Under the pieces are notes generated by a model. That model was not told the DNA's origin. It saw only the letters and a program-made list of their open reading frames with translations, and did not search any database. Shown here piece after piece: positions 1-10,018 of a stretch of 64,000 nt of DNA. Position numbers and translations under genes: made by a program. Location of the stretch: NCBI GenBank assembly GCA_900169235.1, contig FWCC01000003.1, positions 1-64,000 of the forward strand. The letters run 5' to 3'. Source of the stretch: Zarea fungicola. Its lineage: Eukaryota; Ascomycota; Sordariomycetes; Hypocreales; Cordycipitaceae. Positions within the stretch are counted from its first letter, which is position 1; each line of letters starts with the position of its first letter.

Positions 1-76
1 TCTATTAATTCTACTGAATTCTACTGAATTCTACTGAATTCTACTTAATTCTACTTAATTCTATTAATCTACTTAA
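1..76. repeat. 10-bp AT-rich tandem repeat
   Basis: About seven head-to-tail copies of a 10-bp unit (ctactgaatt, drifting to ctacttaatt and ctattaat) open the window. Copies at the right end are more diverged. The array may continue to the left of the window. It lies upstream of the fusion-enzyme gene and has no visible coding potential. Confidence 0.85.
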
Positions 77-987
77 CCCTGATTTACTTAATTAAGTTAG
101 ACAGGGTAGTTATTTGACTTGGTTTAAATTGAACCACTAGTCCATTTGCATGATTTGATCTAATGACTGTTTCATTCGCATGATTCGCAGGATGTCTTAC
201 CCTGGCTCTGGTGCATTTGGCATATTCCAACAATTGCAGACGACTAGAATAATTCAAAGCTTTCGGTGCCCATCATTAGATTCCTTGAAATAAACACCAT
301 CTTGAAACAGCATACACATATGTGTTGATGCGAGCACGACAGTCTTACGCTTGCGAACGCGACCAGCAGATCGAAAGTACAAAACGAAATTTTTTGCCGA
401 TGTTGATGAGCCAGCGCAGGAAAAGGGCAGAGAATGCATGCATCATTTGGCTTTGCAACAATCGGCTGCCGCTGCCGCCGGCGTCGCGGTCAAGACGCTG
501 TGCAATAGCCATAGTAAGTATCCTACTAGACAGCTCTCACCTATCCAGCTGCCGAGGTGCCAGCACGCTCATATGTTCGGGGTAACACAATCAAAATTGT
601 ACCAGAAACGGTACAATTTCTGAATGAGATTTTATTCGTGTTTCCCTTTGCAGCCCGTCGCTCCAGCCCAGGCACCATATGCAACCGGTTCAGTGGCAGC
701 CTTCGCCTCACTCAGCCATCACCCAAGCGAGAAATACATATCTTTAAACGCCGTAATTAGTTGGGCATCATGAAGAAAAAAAAATGATACAGCCACCCGA
801 CGTCCTTCAGCTATGCAACCGTCGGATTGCGCCGCCAGCTTCGCGGTTGGGCTGCAGGCTTGGCGGAGAGGTGCAGTCTTTGTGTGTAACCTTCAGCTGC
901 ACATCCTTACCGGTGCATTTGAAGGTATGCTGGCAATTCAAAATGCCAGAATTCCCACAAGGTTTTCTTTTCAACTAAGCGGTAATC
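77..987. other. Intergenic region upstream of the fusion-enzyme gene
   Basis: No gene is supported here. The short open frames lack conserved motifs, signal sequences or plausible exon joins. The part next to position 988 presumably contains the promoter and leader of the fusion-enzyme gene, but no clear TATA element was recognised. Confidence 0.6.
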
Positions 988-3900
988 ATGGCGACTCTCG
1001 ATTCATTGAAGAACGCCCTCAGGCGTGCGGCTAAGGATGTACTGACAGCGCCGCCGGAACCATTGTCAAGTGCCGATTACAAGGACTTCTACAGCGTTTT
1101 GCGCCTTGGTCTGGAAAATTCAACCTATGATAAGTTTATTGTTCCCCAGTTATCAAGCCTTTTGCGTCGTTTCGAGTTGCGTTCCAGCATCTCAGTGTTG
1201 GAGATCGGGCCCGGTCCGAGCAGCGTGCTCGCACAAATCCCGTACTATACACGGCGGATTATTACCAAGTACACCGCCTTTGAACCGAATGACTTGTATA
1301 GAACAAGCTTAGAAGCATGTTTAAGGCCTTGCGGTAAAGGTGCATCTCCGCTACCTTGCCTAGAATCTCAGCCAGACATTCGCCCAACGGCATTTACTGC
1401 CGACGAAGCTCCGAGTGGCAAATCGAACCAGAACAGCGGCGATGAGCAGTTTGACCTCATTTTATTCTGTCACAGCATGTATGGTATGAAACCGAAAAAT
1501 TCATTTGTAGCAAGGGCATTAGGTATGCTTAGTGATGATGGTATTGCGATTGTGTTTCATCGGGGAGAAGGCCAATTTTTTGAGAATTTGGCATGCCATC
1601 GGACTGCCGTCTTTCCCACAGGAGTGGCATCCGTTGAGAATGAAAATCAACAGCTAGATCGTTTTGCCTCATTCATTGCCGGATTTCAGCCCCCGAACAC
1701 AGATGCTGGTCAGACGCTCGCGTCCCAGTGGCGTACGATCTGCCGTCGTCGGGCCAGTGCAGACAGACAAGAGCCAAACTACATCTTCTTCAGTTCTCCT
1801 GTTGTAATGGTGGCTTTTACGGCGAATGCAACCGAACTGTCAAGCCTGGTGGCCAGAGTACCAGTGGTCCAGCACAAAAAGATAAAAAACCGCGATGCTG
1901 GCCTTCAGCAGAGTGCAGCCCACACCATGCCAAGGGACATTGAGGATTTGACGCATTGTGTTCTATGGGCCATTGGTAATGGACTGCAGCTCAGCATTGT
2001 CAGTGGTAGTCATAGTGACCACTGTATTCGTTCCAATGTTATCGCTGTGGACATGGGGAATTTTAACGAGGTCAACGTAGTGCAGATGGACCAGGAGCCA
2101 ATGCACTTGGTCATCGCGGGAAGTGGCTGTAAGAGCGTGGATATTATTCGCAAGTCGATGGAGAAGAGCCTTGTGGTGCCTCTCGGCGCTCGCCCAAGCA
2201 TTGGCTCTGGGCTGTGGCTACAGGGAGGGATTGGGCACCTAACAAGACAACATGGGCTAACTTGCGATGCAATTGTTGGTGCAGTCCTTGTCACTGTCAA
2301 TACTGCCGAAGTCATCTTTGTTGGCAACGTCCCGCAACAATACCGACCGTCCTGCGCGGTGCGCGCAACGAATGAAGCTGAGCTTCTTTGGGGACTGAAG
2401 GGTGCTGGAACAAACTTTGGCATTGTCGTTTATGTTGTCTTCAAAGCCTTTCCTGCTAGCACTACTGGAGTGCGAACCTGGTCCTATAGTGTGAATGGTC
2501 ACGACAAAGCAAAGCGCGAATTAGCCGTCTTCGAAGAATCCGTCACTAAGAACCTCCCTACTCGCTGCTCCGCAGATGTATATCTTCAATACAATGCTGG
2601 AAAGTTTCATCTTAGCGGTGCCGTTTTCGAACGGCAGAGCGACCAGCCAAAGACACCCATTGCCTGGCCACCGAATAACTCTCACGTGCTCGACAGTACA
2701 TGGCAATCTAAGGATGCCATGGAGTTGTTTGATGCTGATTTGTACATGACGAATATAAACGGCGGCCATGAAAGCGGGAAGACATCGTCATTCAAAAGAT
2801 GTATCTTCTTGCAAGATATCAAGGCCAAATGCCGAGCGGCTGTGCTGGTCAGGGCCTTTGACTCAAGACCGTCAGACTTTTGCTACCTGCATTTACTTCA
2901 TGGAGGTGGTGCCGCCAACGATGTGGAGGCAGAGCACTCAGCCTTTGGATGTCGTGGCTGGGGCTATGCCTGCGTCATCACTGCAGTCTGGCCTCGTGAG
3001 AGTGATGATACGCAAGTCGCTCATGAAGCCAAACGGTGGGTGCACCGCGTGGCAAAAGACCTGCTCCCGCTGAGTATGGGAGTTTATGGCGCCGATTTAG
3101 GTCCTGACCCAAGAGATGTTATGCTAACTCAGAGAGCATTTGGCCCAAATCTTGCCCGTCTGACCAAACTTAAAGAAGCTATGGATCCTGTAAACGTGCT
3201 TGCTTTTGCCTGCCCGCTTCCGAAGAAAGCAATTGAACAAAAACTCGTCATCATCGTCACTGGGGACAGTGGTGCGGGCAAAGACTATTGTGCCGAGATT
3301 TGGGCTTCCGTCTTTTTTCACCAGCACATTGCCACGCGCATCGTGAGTATTAGTGATGCAACAAAAATCCAGTATGCGAGAACGACTGGAGCAGATTTTT
3401 ATCGACTTCGTCATGACCGCGAGTACAAGGAGGAGCACCGTGAACGTTTGCTATCTTTCTTCCAAGACCAGAGGCAGAAGCAGCCTCGACTTCCCGAAGC
3501 TCATTTTCAAGCCGTCGTAGATGGAGCCGACGATGTGGATGTTTTGCTCATCACGGGTATGAGGGACCGAGCGCCAGTTGCCACCTTGTCACATTTGGTG
3601 CCGGATAGGAAGCTGATCGAAGTCTATGTGACTGCTTCCAAGTCCCTCCGGCAATTTCGCAAACGGTGTGGCACTAGCGATTGCAGTGAAGCTTCCAAGA
3701 GCACGAACGAGGTCACCGGGGACGATGTTTTACTAGGCGCAAAGGCACTTGGCCATTGCCCTGACTTTGTTTTTGACAATAGCACGACTGGGGAATGGAA
3801 GGCAGAGAGCTTTGCCATGCAACACCTCCTCCCAATGATGTCTAACGAACTGGGACAACTGGCGGACATGATTCGAACCGTCCCCAACTTTCCCCGTCAG

Positions 3901-4425
3901 GGAATTGCGTTCCGGCATGTGCTGAATATCCCTCAGCAGAGAGGTGGTCTGGCTATATGCACGTCTTTGCTCCAGAGTCATTTCGGCGACTGGACGAAGG
4001 TCGATGCCGTAGTATCCTGTGAGGCAGGCGGCTTCATTTACGGCTCTGCTCTTGCACTACAGGCTGATATACCCATGGTAACGGTTCGAAAGGCCGGCAA
4101 ACTTCCGCCACCCACCATTTCTGTCTCCAAAACTCGATCGCATATATCATCGCAAGCGTGTAGTGGCTCAGACGAGGACAGGATCGAGATGGGCCGCGAT
4201 GCGCTTCCTTCAGCGGCAACTGTAGTAGTCGTGGACGATGTGCTAGCGACTGGTAGAACGTTGCTCGCGGTTTTACATCTTTTGAAAGAAGCAGGTATCG
4301 GCGCAGAAAATGTTTGTGCGTTGGTGGTGGCCGAGTTTCCTCTTCACTGTGGGCGAGCACTGTTGTGTGAAGCTGGATTCGGCATGGTTCGCGTTCAGAG
4401 TCTCTTGGTCTTTCAGGGTGCTTAA
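988..4425 (+). CDS. Four-domain fusion: methyltransferase, FAD oxidase, PMVK-like kinase, adenine phosphoribosyltransferase
   Basis: One intronless frame encodes 1145 residues with four recognisable parts. Residues about 30-270 resemble a SAM-dependent methyltransferase: motif I is EIGPGPSS near residue 72, followed by FDLILFCHSMYG near 155-168. Residues about 315-745 resemble a PCMH/BBE-type FAD-linked oxidase. SGSH near 340 could hold the flavin-linking histidine, GSGLWLQGGIGHL follows near 405, and a berberine-bridge-like tail ends near 740. The cysteine of the usual GGSC-type second linkage is absent. Residues 752-945 carry the P-loop GDSGAGKD (759-766) and resemble animal-type phosphomevalonate kinase, not the GHMP-type Erg8 usual in fungi. 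Residues about 950-1145 are APRT-like, with FPRQGIAFR, RKAGKLP and the PRPP motif VVVVDDVLATGRT (1079-1091). In that motif arginine replaces the usual second glycine. All four parts keep core motifs, so the protein is probably active. Its substrate is unknown; purine or nucleoside chemistry is inferred from the last domain. Confidence 0.85.
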   Translation: MATLDSLKNALRRAAKDVLTAPPEPLSSADYKDFYSVLRLGLENSTYDKFIVPQLSSLLRRFELRSSISVLEIGPGPSSVLAQIPYYTRRIITKYTAFEPNDLYRTSLEACLRPCGKGASPLPCLESQPDIRPTAFTADEAPSGKSNQNSGDEQFDLILFCHSMYGMKPKNSFVARALGMLSDDGIAIVFHRGEGQFFENLACHRTAVFPTGVASVENENQQLDRFASFIAGFQPPNTDAGQTLASQWRTICRRRASADRQEPNYIFFSSPVVMVAFTANATELSSLVARVPVVQHKKIKNRDAGLQQSAAHTMPRDIEDLTHCVLWAIGNGLQLSIVSGSHSDHCIRSNVIAVDMGNFNEVNVVQMDQEPMHLVIAGSGCKSVDIIRKSMEKSLVVPLGARPSIGSGLWLQGGIGHLTRQHGLTCDAIVGAVLVTVNTAEVIFVGNVPQQYRPSCAVRATNEAELLWGLKGAGTNFGIVVYVVFKAFPASTTGVRTWSYSVNGHDKAKRELAVFEESVTKNLPTRCSADVYLQYNAGKFHLSGAVFERQSDQPKTPIAWPPNNSHVLDSTWQSKDAMELFDADLYMTNINGGHESGKTSSFKRCIFLQDIKAKCRAAVLVRAFDSRPSDFCYLHLLHGGGAANDVEAEHSAFGCRGWGYACVITAVWPRESDDTQVAHEAKRWVHRVAKDLLPLSMGVYGADLGPDPRDVMLTQRAFGPNLARLTKLKEAMDPVNVLAFACPLPKKAIEQKLVIIVTGDSGAGKDYCAEIWASVFFHQHIATRIVSISDATKIQYARTTGADFYRLRHDREYKEEHRERLLSFFQDQRQKQPRLPEAHFQAVVDGADDVDVLLITGMRDRAPVATLSHLVPDRKLIEVYVTASKSLRQFRKRCGTSDCSEASKSTNEVTGDDVLLGAKALGHCPDFVFDNSTTGEWKAESFAMQHLLPMMSNELGQLADMIRTVPNFPRQGIAFRHVLNIPQQRGGLAICTSLLQSHFGDWTKVDAVVSCEAGGFIYGSALALQADIPMVTVRKAGKLPPPTISVSKTRSHISSQACSGSDEDRIEMGRDALPSAATVVVVDDVLATGRTLLAVLHLLKEAGIGAENVCALVVAEFPLHCGRALLCEAGFGMVRVQSLLVFQGA

Positions 4426-5552
4426 GAAAACACTGTCAATTAACCCAGATCTCATGATTGTATACTTTGCCCCTTCACGTTAGTAGCATGTGGCAAATTT
4501 ACTATAATGTCCTTATGATGGCCACATCTAAAAATAGGTCAAATATACTACGCCTCACTTCTAGATAGTCGTATATTATTATACAAGGTTTAAAAAAAAT
4601 TATGTGTAGATCTTCTAAGATTCAGTGTTGGCTCTATTACCTGATTTTACTGTATTGGTTTTGTAATGCGAATAGTTACTACATATGCGGACCTCTCTTT
4701 CCCTTTCTTTTGTGCTTTTTTTCTTTTCGTGAATGTTTCCGCCTGCGCCACCATGGCGTAGTTAGCTATCAATCGGGCGTGTCCGGCCGACTCGAACCAA
4801 TGCCGGGACCAGCATCGCCCTTGCCAAGCCGTCCGCGACGTTAAGTAATGTGGCAAGCTCATAATTAAGGCATTGAAGTGACGGAAGACTCAAACTAATA
4901 TAATGTTTTAATTTGTTCCATACCTGCAATACGCCAACCCCGGCAGGCGAGATTGGTAACATGTTAAATGGTTCAAGTCACACGTACATATTAAATATTA
5001 CACGTAAATAGGCGTTTAAGAAAATTGGTAGTCGCCTATATCCTGTCCGAATAAGCCCGCGGAATAGAATCACTCCTGTGGAGGGGTGTGTGCCATCTTG
5101 ACGTGGACAAGACAAACCATGAGTCATTTCGACTCATTTCGACTCATGATGAGCCATTTCATAACGCCGATCCACAACCCTCTGATAGTCTGGTACCCCC
5201 AGGATCGGGGTTAACGATGTCTGGGCTCGATATGACTTTTAATGAGTCGAATCAAAATGATATATATGAACGCTTTTTCTTCAATTAAGAGTTAGTGTGT
5301 AGAAATCTAAGAATTATCTGACGACGCCGACAAGAACACTTGCGTTAGTATAAGTAATGTGTTTAAATTAATATGTATATGTACAGATGCATTTAATTAG
5401 ATGCTATTATTTTCCCAAACCAACAAAAAAAAACCAAAACTCCTACAGTGGTCCCAACGGAAAGACTTGTCACCGATCATGAAGCGAGAGTATTCCAAAT
5501 GCGTACATGGGACAAAGAGATTTATGCTGCTGGAAACATGAATGACATGCCT
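4426..5552. other. Gene-free interval between the fusion-enzyme and bZIP genes
   Basis: Both flanking genes end into this AT-rich stretch (convergent). It contains a short repeat with an AP-1-like palindrome (annotated separately) and a tRNA B-box-like string on the minus strand at 4789-4798 that does not fold into a tRNA. No coding gene is supported. Confidence 0.6.
5119..5160. repeat. Short 10-bp direct repeats containing an AP-1/GCN4-like palindrome
   Basis: Four imperfect copies of gactcatttc stand in a row. The first forms a perfect inverted repeat, ATGAGTC-ATTTC-GACTCAT at 5119-5137, which contains TGAGTCA at 5120-5126. TGA(C/G)TCA is the classic site of Gcn4/AP-1-type bZIP proteins. 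The next gene encodes a bZIP protein, but the repeat lies past its 3' end, so a regulatory role is uncertain. Confidence 0.6.
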
Positions 5553-6135
5553 TCATTTTCCAGACAGCATTTCTCGCAGTGCATCGACTTGTGCCTCTTT
5601 GCGCGCGAGTTTCAGCTTTAAATCATCCCTTTGCTGTGTCATATCGCTGAGTGAGCGCTCTAGATCTGAGATGCGATCGAGGCGCTTCTGTCGATACTTG
5701 CGCGCTGCCATCGTATTGCGCTGACGCTTAATAACGACTTCCGAATCCTCCTCACCGAGATCGTCGACTGGCGTCGGTAGCCTGCCCCTCTTGCGCGATG
5801 AACCGCTATCCGGGCTTGCAGGAGAAGCTTTCGGCTTGTATACGGGTGTGCTGAGTGATGGGAGCGTTTCTGGCACGATGGCACCAGACGACATAGAGAG
5901 CAGGTCGGCAGCACCCTCTACGGTACCAGTGAGCTGCGGCATAACGAGGTGTTGCTGTGCGGGATGTGGGACGATTGTATAGTCTGATGCAAGCACATAT
6001 GGTTCATCTTGGTTGAAAAAATATTCTGTTTGCGGTCAATCAGCCGTACAATACATTGCAGGAACTAGCTTTCATACCTGTCGGGTCCATGCCCGCTGGA
6101 GTGTGACCGGAGCCCATGAGCTCGAGAATCGACAT
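5553..6135 (-). CDS. Small bZIP transcription factor
   Basis: The model is complement(join(5553..6007,6078..6135)), giving 170 residues. Exon 1 encodes 19 codons plus one base (start MSILELMGSG) and a 70-nt intron with a GTATGA donor follows. The acceptor is AAG, less common than CAG/TAG, and the phase fits exactly. The C-terminal basic region reads RNTMAARKYRQKR, with the bZIP N-x7-R signature (N117, R125). A zipper follows, with heptad positions L135, M142, L149 and L163. This is the Gcn4/Zip1-like fungal bZIP type. The N-terminal 110 residues are Ser/Pro-rich with an acidic patch before the basic region, as in activation regions. It should bind DNA as a dimer in the nucleus. Its position between the fusion enzyme and the UstYa gene makes a pathway-specific regulator plausible, but the target is unknown. 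Confidence 0.85.
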
Positions 6136-7866
6136 GACTGGCTCGTTAATTGCGTTTATGATATTTATGAGAAAGAGGTCCCAATCGGATAGGTCTGGCG
6201 ACTGGTATATGCAGTTTGCGTTATGCCTCCGTTATTCTGATTGAGAGCGATGTGGGGCACTTTGCGACAAGATGGCGACTGAGATTGATTTGATTCAATA
6301 CAGTACGACACTGCAATGCGTTGAAAAGTGTTTGAGGATGGTGTGGATGAAAGGTCAAGAAACATGCTTCACTCGCCTGTTTTACGTACTATGTTGACAA
6401 AAGAGTCAATTCCATTCGGCAACACCAGACTAACATTCACGCCGATGGAGAAGCGGGTCTGGGCGAAGTCGGGGAGGGAGGCGTGAGTCTAGTAAGCCAA
6501 CCGCCAGGATGGCAATGGCTATGAACCTGTCGTAACTTTTACCGAGTTGCGGCCTCTGTGGATTTGTGGATTTGACATATCCATCATGGGCAATCGAAAG
6601 GTTATAGCTAATTACAGCCGATGCGATCAAATAAGTACTCGAACCTGGCAATCGCGACTAACGAGTGTTACGAAGTTCCCAGTTAGGATTCGCCAAAGAC
6701 AAGTTGTCCATAGAGTTAAAGAATGACACTACAAGTTAAATTCGCCAAAGACTTTTGCTCTTAATAAGTTCTATGATTCAACCAAAGCTGTAGCGGCAAG
6801 GTGACTCAACACTTAAACGGCATCTGCAGGTCTGCCTTCTGTTCCGTAGGGCGCGCCACGATTAGTCGCTGGACTCCGGGCAGGTTCCGGGCGGACCCCT
6901 ACCAGCTCGACAGTCTTATTGGTATCATAACATCTGTGAGTTTCCTTTTGTGATCTTAAATCTAGAGAAGAGGTATGCTTATTTCATCAATTGCTGCACT
7001 CCCCTTTGAACCGCCTAGCCAGTCATTGCCGTTTCCCTTATTCTACTCCAGGCGCTCGTAGTCAAAGCTCATCTTAACCGGCCTTGTCTTAAGAAACAGT
7101 GGTGAGAGACACGAAGAGCAAGTGAGCAAATTACTTCCTTCTGTACTTATAGACATCTTCCCATTAAATTGACTGCAGTGATCTCATACTGGTACAAAGC
7201 TTTGTAAAAACGTTCCACTCGAAATCCACTCACTTGCAGGCGCGCTTTTAGTTACGCCTTCTACACAGGCTAAGGTGTGTCGAATTGAAGAATGATGCGA
7301 ACCTAAGTAGCGATAGCTAACCTTCTCCTGGGATTATTCATATTGAAAATACAGAATATTTAACCACCTGCAAGATTTCACATTTATGGCATGATACAAA
7401 CACTGCGAATTATGTCGCTCTCATTCCGCAAGTGATCCATTTGCACTTTGAAATGCAATGAAAAAAATGTCGTAGAATAACACTGATGCGCTAGCGAATA
7501 ACAGTGCAGGTACGAACTTGGCAAGCATACTACTCAAGGTTGGCTACCTCGTTATAAGAAAATTAACAGTGTCATAAGTTATAACTAGATTAGAAGTTCA
7601 TTTGTACTTCAAAGTCGTATTTAACACGCCGAGGCTGGTTGCGGGTGCGCCAACGTTAAAATCAACAAACCAGGACCAATTATTATTACCTTGGAAGCCA
7701 AGGCGACTCACACTTCCGACAGCCAACATCAATTTCGTAAAACTATACCGACTAGAGGTTCTTATCTGCTATAAGGCATGGTTCTTCGGCCGAGATCCTA
7801 AGACTGGATCAAAGTTATTTTTCCAGCGACCATTGTCGTCAAGTGAAGAGCCTACACGCATCTTGT
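6136..7866. other. 1.7-kb gene-free interval
   Basis: No gene is supported. The 5' side of the bZIP gene and the 3' side of the UstYa gene face this stretch. The string ttcgccaaagac occurs twice within 70 bp (near 6690 and 6750), and gagttaaagaatg near 6713 recurs near 9588. These may be traces of old duplication, but no element with ends or an open frame is visible. Confidence 0.5.
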
Positions 7867-8917
7867 TTAAGCGTCTTTCAATGAGTCGCTGAGAATGTAG
7901 AAAGCCTTACCTAGTTCTGGGTGAACCAACCACCCTTTTGCGGTTAGGTCAAAAGACCGATGATCAGACCACTCAGCAAGCCTGTCCCAGTCAACACATT
8001 CGTGTTGCGAGCTCATGTTCGCGACGGGCATTATTCGTTCGGGGTCCCACTTCATTGTGATCAATGTAGTGTCGGCTTGGCACATGATGGCTTGCTTGAG
8101 CATGGAGAAGCAATGTCCTATTAAACCTGTCAATGAGTTTGATCGCCGCGAGCTAAACTGTACTTACCATTGTGCCAGTCCTGGTTTTCTTTTTGCTTGC
8201 CAGTTACGTTTTGATACTTTGTAAAATATTCGGGATGCAGCTGTTGATATAAAGTTTTCTATTTGCGGTTCAGTAACTCCATATCCCGTTGCCATCACTT
8301 GCGACTCACCAGGCAGTGTAAATGGTGGAATGCAGTGAACGTTGCAAAATAATTCCCGTCTGGGAGCCGTACACCTTGATCCTCACGTCCAAGGAAACGC
8401 ATAATATTAGGGGATATGGCTAGGTTTTGTTCTACATCAGAGTAAACAGCAATCAGCAACGAGAACACAACTCAGAGAGCTTTTGCACTTGCTGTCGAAG
8501 AAATTCGCCCACACATCTTCTGTCTTTTCGGATGGATGAGCAGGAAAAAATTGGACTGGTAGATGGGACTCGTCCATATCAAACGAACGACTTTTGTACC
8601 TAATATGGCCATCGGCCGGAGCTGGATAAACCTGATTAGCCAGTCTACCTAATTGACGGTCAGGAGCATAACTCACACCACATCCATCTCATTCCATGCA
8701 CCCGCTGCTTTCTATCCACGACGGATGTAATAGCGTGGCTAGTTAATACGAGAGCGATCGAGTACAGTAGTAGTATAACACATGTACCGACAGTAAATTT
8801 CCGGTTGGAGGCTTTAGGGGAAAACCTGCGCGGCAAGAGTGTATCGATTTGACCTTCGAGCATCGGCTCATTTTCCTCCTCCGCGCCCCCGCTTTCTGGC
8901 TTTTTGAGCTTCATCAT
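7867..8917 (-). CDS. UstYa-family (DUF3328) membrane oxidase
   Basis: The model is complement(join(7867..8126,8168..8258,8310..8431,8472..8648,8677..8917)), giving 296 residues, all phases consistent. A basic N-terminal tail precedes one membrane helix (about 42-63). Then come the UstYa-like stretch CRLANQVYPAPADGHIRY from residue 81, the first HxxHC motif as HHLHC (175-179), and a second as LIGHC (212-216) followed by a Gln-Ala-x-x-Cys-x-Ala-Asp segment typical of the family. The first histidine of the second motif is leucine here. UstYa-type proteins act in the secretory pathway on fungal RiPPs such as ustiloxin and phomopsin, and also in some other pathways, where they make oxidative links or cyclisations. 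Introns are very short: 41 and 51 nt clear, 40 nt with a weak GTTGTG donor, and a 28-nt one at 8649-8676. The 28-nt junction is the weakest point; without it the frame is broken. ATG at 8917 is followed directly by a second ATG. Confidence 0.8.
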
Positions 8918-10018
8918 GGGCAGGTATGCCAAAGAAAGAATAGAACTTTCCTTCACAATGCGACTGACACAACAGAGTAGCGGAAGAGGTTGGACAGAGG
9001 CAGACAAAGCGCTGGATTTATTCACAATCAAACTGTAAGAGAATTTCCTCCATTGTCGCCCTCAAAGCCATTAAAAGGGTTATATTAAACTAGGTTCTCA
9101 GACTTGGCATGAGTCGTGACAGAAACAGATGTCTATGAGGCCTGCCGGACTAGCTCCGCGGGTAACAATAGGTTGAGTCCGCAAATAGTATTGTAGATGG
9201 TTGGTCATCAAAATCCGTGGGTTGGCCGAATATCCACTGCATTGTCCACTACCTAATTAGAGATTAAGCTTGGAGAAGTTGCACTTTGGCTGACAAATTA
9301 TTCGTCGACTTGCCCCAGTATCAACTAATTGTCTGTATCGAACAGCTCTGAAATGTCTCACGTCAGCACCGTCGCTCTACCTGCTAACTTGATGGACAGC
9401 GCTAGCAATAGTGTAAAACGTTGTCAACGGAGTATAAAAAACGACAGATTCCTAGTTAAACGACAGATGAACGCCACAGTAGTCTCATATTGTTCCTACG
9501 GGTTATTTATTCGTGGACCTTCACCCCACAGCTCCCGCAGTTATGAGATGCAGACCAGTCTTGATTAGGTGCATGCAGAGTTAACGGAGTTAAAGAATGG
9601 GCCACTACGACTTTCACTTTCGCCGTGATATCCAGCAACTGCATTTCCGGTTAATTAACTTGCTAGTATCATTTTCATATTTATAATATCTGTTGCATCG
9701 TGGCCAAGATGAGACGGCGTTCATTCCAAAAGTGGGCAGCAGTCGTAGAGGCGCCGTGCAGCTTCGGGGTGAGCATATTATTACATGGGATTCAGTGGCT
9801 GCAATTGGAAATTGGAATTCCGTTTCAAAAGGAAGCTTAGTAACACGATGTAAATAGAATCAGGGCTTAGATACCAGACATGGTCGAATTATCCGGTATA
9901 TAAACAGGCATCCGCACTCGTAGACGAGTTTTCAGGTTCGCATTAGATATTAGTTTTACAAGCAATATCAAATCATATTGTCTTTTATCAAAGATATCAT
10001 TATATTTACGACGGCAAC
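8918..10018. promoter_or_regulatory. Shared divergent region of the UstYa and secreted-peptide genes
   Basis: This 1.1-kb stretch separates two genes transcribed away from each other, so it should carry both promoters. A strong TATA element lies on the peptide side. A 79-codon open frame at 9329-9568 contains two Lys-Arg pairs but has no signal peptide or recognisable domain and was not called. Confidence 0.55.
9897..9904 (+). promoter_or_regulatory. TATA box of the secreted-peptide gene
   Basis: TATATAAA lies about 115 nt upstream of the ATG at 10019. Spacing and orientation suit a TATA-driven, probably inducible, short-leader transcript. Confidence 0.6.

Noticed and set aside
4789..4826. 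Box-B-like GGTTCGAGTC and box-A-like TGGCAAGGGCG on the minus strand, resembling a tRNA gene or tRNA-derived SINE
   Set aside because: The T-arm stem does not pair, only 17 nt separate the boxes, and no acceptor stem, poly-A tail or target duplication is visible.
9329..9568. 79-codon open frame with two Lys-Arg pairs, considered as a repeat-type RiPP precursor
   Set aside because: No signal peptide, no repeated core, and a composition like the surrounding intergenic DNA.
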